Origin: Bacillota bacterium
GTDB taxonomy: Bacteria > Bacillota > Clostridia > Lachnospirales > Lachnospiraceae
Reading direction: 5' to 3'
Assembly: GCA_017861355.1 (NCBI GenBank)
Contig: JAGFXQ010000243.1
Span: 1-5,573 of the forward strand
DNA: 5,573 bases
Numbering within the stretch: the stretch's first letter is position 1; each line of letters begins with the position of its first letter. This document shows, piece by piece, positions 4,934 to 5,573 of this stretch. Made by a program: the position numbers and the translations under genes. The notes beneath the pieces are model-generated. The model saw only the letters and a program-made list of their open reading frames with translations, was not told the origin of the DNA and made no database searches.

Positions 4934-5573
4934 TTACTTCTTCTCGAACATATCTACTGCTTTCTTCAGATCGATACGGTTCTCATATAAAGCTTTCCCG
5001 ACGATGGCTCCATAGACCTTGATTTCTTCCAGCATTTCAAGATCTTTCAGAGATGAAACACCTCCGGAGGCAATGATATTTAATCCGGTTGCTTCGACCA
5101 TTTCCTTCGTATGAGAGATATTCGGTCCCTGCAGCATACCATCCTTGGATATATCGGTATAGACAATTGTTTTCACTCCGTATTTCTTCATCTCCATCGC
5201 TAAAGTGACAGCCTGATAGTTACTTACCTTTTCCCATCCTTCAATGGCAACCATACCATCCTTTGCATCAATTCCGATCACGATCGATTTTGATCCAAAG
5301 GTAGTCACTGCATCTTTAATAAAAGCCGGATCCTTCACTGCCTTGGTTCCGATGATAACTCGTTCAATGCCGAGCTCCAGCTTGTTCTCAATATCCTTGA
5401 TGGTTCGGATGCCTCCACCGACCTGAATTGGAATCTTAACCTCTGCCACAATACTTTTGATCACTTCATCATTTACCGAATGACCGACAAGCGCACCATC
5501 CAGGTCCACAATATGGATAAAGGAAGCTCCGGAAGCTTCCCATTGTTTTGCTATTTTTAAAGGACTTTCTGAA
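4934..5573 (-). CDS. hisA: ProFAR isomerase HisA (5' end beyond the window)
   Basis: HisA converts ProFAR to PRFAR (fourth step of histidine synthesis) by an Amadori rearrangement in a (beta/alpha)8 barrel. The window holds the last 212 residues and the TAA; the frame stays open to the right edge, so roughly 30 N-terminal residues, including the first catalytic Asp on strand 1, are missing. An internal GTG at 5509 is the Val of IHIVDLDGA and not a start. HisA signatures are HIVDLDGALVG, the phosphate loop VGGGIRTIKDIE, VIIGTKAV, the second catalytic Asp in IGIDAKDG, EGW, YTDISKDGMLQGPN, the second phosphate loop IASGGVSSLKDL, and VGKALYE. GPN and EGW favour HisA over HisF. The barrel is intact, unlike the HisF-like domain of the next gene. 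It is probably part of a longer his operon to the right. Confidence 0.96.
   Translation of the reverse strand, partial: SESPLKIAKQWEASGASFIHIVDLDGALVGHSVNDEVIKSIVAEVKIPIQVGGGIRTIKDIENKLELGIERVIIGTKAVKDPAFIKDAVTTFGSKSIVIGIDAKDGMVAIEGWEKVSNYQAVTLAMEMKKYGVKTIVYTDISKDGMLQGPNISHTKEMVEATGLNIIASGGVSSLKDLEMLEEIKVYGAIVGKALYENRIDLKKAVDMFEKK

Noticed and set aside
4934..5509. hisA starting at the internal GTG at 5509
   Set aside because: The frame continues upstream with conserved HisA sequence (ESPLKIAKQWEASGASFIHI), so this GTG is an internal Val and the true start is outside the window.
1..5573. CRISPR array, tRNA, rRNA or mobile element
   Set aside because: No regularly spaced repeats, no cloverleaf-like segment and no transposase or integrase motifs were found; the long frames are ordinary core genes.

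Overview
This AT-rich window reads as chromosomal core DNA from a Gram-positive, low-GC anaerobe, most likely class Clostridia and possibly a Lachnospiraceae relative. The placement is an inference from the short Firmicutes-type S21 protein, the strong AGGAGG ribosome binding sites, the sigma-A promoters with perfect TATAAT boxes, and the style of the proteins; no taxonomic marker is present. All four well-supported genes lie on the minus strand, so the window reads right to left.

From right to left: (1) the 3' part of hisA (4934-5573, cut by the window edge), the ProFAR isomerase of histidine synthesis. (2) A 167-bp gap with a strong sigma-A-type promoter (4819-4847). (3) A 422-residue HisIE protein (3498-4766): its C-terminal half is an intact PR-AMP cyclohydrolase plus PR-ATP pyrophosphohydrolase, and its first ~208 residues look like a complete but catalytically degraded HisF/HisA-type (beta/alpha)8 barrel. 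(4) Only 28 bp later, alaS (827-3469), a full-length alanyl-tRNA synthetase that begins with GTG. (5) A 361-bp gap with inverted repeats and a strong extended -10 promoter. (6) rpsU (292-465, ribosomal protein S21), closed by a clear intrinsic terminator (248-280). (7) The left 250 bp: several perfect AT-rich inverted repeats and, at most, the tail of a convergent plus-strand gene.

How the genes relate: hisA and hisIE belong to one pathway. HisE and HisI turn PR-ATP into ProFAR and HisA isomerises ProFAR to PRFAR, which HisF/HisH then use. The usual Firmicutes order is hisH-hisA-hisF-hisI(E). Here no separate hisF lies between hisA and hisIE; the position is taken by the HisF-like domain fused to HisIE, in which the first catalytic Asp and both glycine-rich phosphate loops are replaced. 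This fusion is the most notable item in the window. The promoter upstream of hisIE suggests that hisIE and alaS can be expressed together and partly independently of the upstream his genes. rpsU appears to be its own transcription unit.

I see no CRISPR array, tRNA, rRNA, insertion sequence or phage gene, and no evidence for a new defence or mobile system.
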